From the NCBI GenBank assembly GCA_030604585.1, contig JAUVVP010000213.1, positions 1 to 5,144 on the forward strand: 5,144 nucleotides of DNA. The letters are read 5' to 3'. Position 1 is the stretch's first letter. Every line of letters begins with the position of its first letter. Below, in pieces: positions 5,046 through 5,144 of the stretch. Source of the stretch: Planctomycetota bacterium. GTDB lineage: Bacteria; Planctomycetota; Brocadiia; SM23-32. The position numbers and the translations under genes are program-made. The notes beneath the pieces were generated by a model, which was given only the letters and a program-made list of their open reading frames with translations, ran no database searches and had not been told where the DNA came from.

Positions 5046-5144
5046 CTACTGCGGCCGGCTGCGAAGCCCGATGGCTGTGTTGTCGGCGCAAAACGTCCTC
5101 AACGTGGCGTCCAGCCACGCTTCCGGCGTTTTGCGCCTGCCGCC
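5046..5144 (-). CDS. Possible C-terminal end of an upstream gene (partial)
   Basis: A frame open to the window edge gives 32 codons and a TAG stop. It reads TPEAWLDATLRTFCADN and ends LRSRPQ. The helix-like TPEAWLDATLR would suit the C-terminal helix of a glycosyltransferase, though this is only suggestive. About 84% of its third codon positions are G or C, consistent with coding in this DNA, and the 47-bp distance to the next start fits an operon. A frame this short stays open by chance fairly often in GC-rich DNA. The same bases contain a long interrupted palindrome, so a non-coding explanation competes. Confidence 0.45.
   Translation of the reverse strand, partial: GGRRKTPEAWLDATLRTFCADNTAIGLRSRPQ
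5085..5137. repeat. 53-bp interrupted palindrome at the right edge
   Basis: The outer arms GGCGCAAAACG (5085-5095) and CGTTTTGCGCC (5127-5137) are perfectly complementary over 11 bp, and the pairing extends two further positions (one of them G-T). The inner arms CGTGGC (5103-5108) and GCCACG (5114-5119) form a 6-bp stem around the loop GTCCA. The structure is symmetrical about 5111, with matched mismatches and no bulges. No T-run follows on either strand, so a standard terminator is unlikely. It overlaps the possible coding tail at 5046-5144. Confidence 0.75.

Noticed and set aside
5085..5137. Integron attC site
   Set aside because: The arm ends lack the RYYYAAC and GTTRRRY core sites and the symmetry is too complete. 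No integrase or cassette structure is visible.
5085..5137. Rho-independent terminator
   Set aside because: No run of T follows the stem on either strand.

Overview
The window is a GC-rich (roughly 60-65% by eye), tightly packed bacterial fragment. All credible genes lie on the minus strand. I cannot name the genus. The gene content (a CgeB-type glycosyltransferase, a SAM-dependent methyltransferase, an asparagine-synthetase-like protein and a family 9 glycosyltransferase) is typical of a surface-polysaccharide locus (O-antigen, capsule or exopolysaccharide), and it suggests an uncultured or lightly studied Gram-negative lineage. That assignment is inference.

Layout in transcription order, from the right edge to the left: (1) a possible C-terminal tail of an upstream gene, 5144-5046, which also contains a 53-bp interrupted palindrome; (2) a CgeB-like glycosyltransferase, 4998-3961, with a good ribosome binding site; (3) after a 60-bp spacer with 9-bp repeats, a zinc-ribbon plus Rossmann methyltransferase, 3900-3013; (4) after an 82-bp spacer, a 912-residue two-part protein, 2930-192. 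Its first half is an asparagine synthetase B homologue and its second half a GT9 (ADP-heptose:LPS heptosyltransferase-like) glycosyltransferase. (5) The last 191 bp (1-191) show no credible gene but carry two arrays of a degenerate 7-bp repeat facing each other on opposite strands.

The standout is the fused gene. Its AsnB half keeps the family's overall sequence, but the residues that define both active sites have changed. The N-terminal nucleophile Cys is Ser, the glutaminase Asn and Asp are Asp and Glu, the SGGxDS ATP-binding loop is WGGVGS, the GEGADE loop is GHGSEG, and roughly 60 or more residues are missing after that loop. The GT9 half looks intact. This is best read as a doubly inactivated amidotransferase/synthetase pseudoenzyme joined to a working glycosyltransferase, or else as an early-decaying gene that has kept its frame.

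The genes run in one direction with short spacers and probably form one transcription unit. The two glycosyltransferase activities would add sugars, and the methyltransferase could modify or cap the glycan or act on a precursor. The donor and acceptor of each enzyme cannot be read from sequence.
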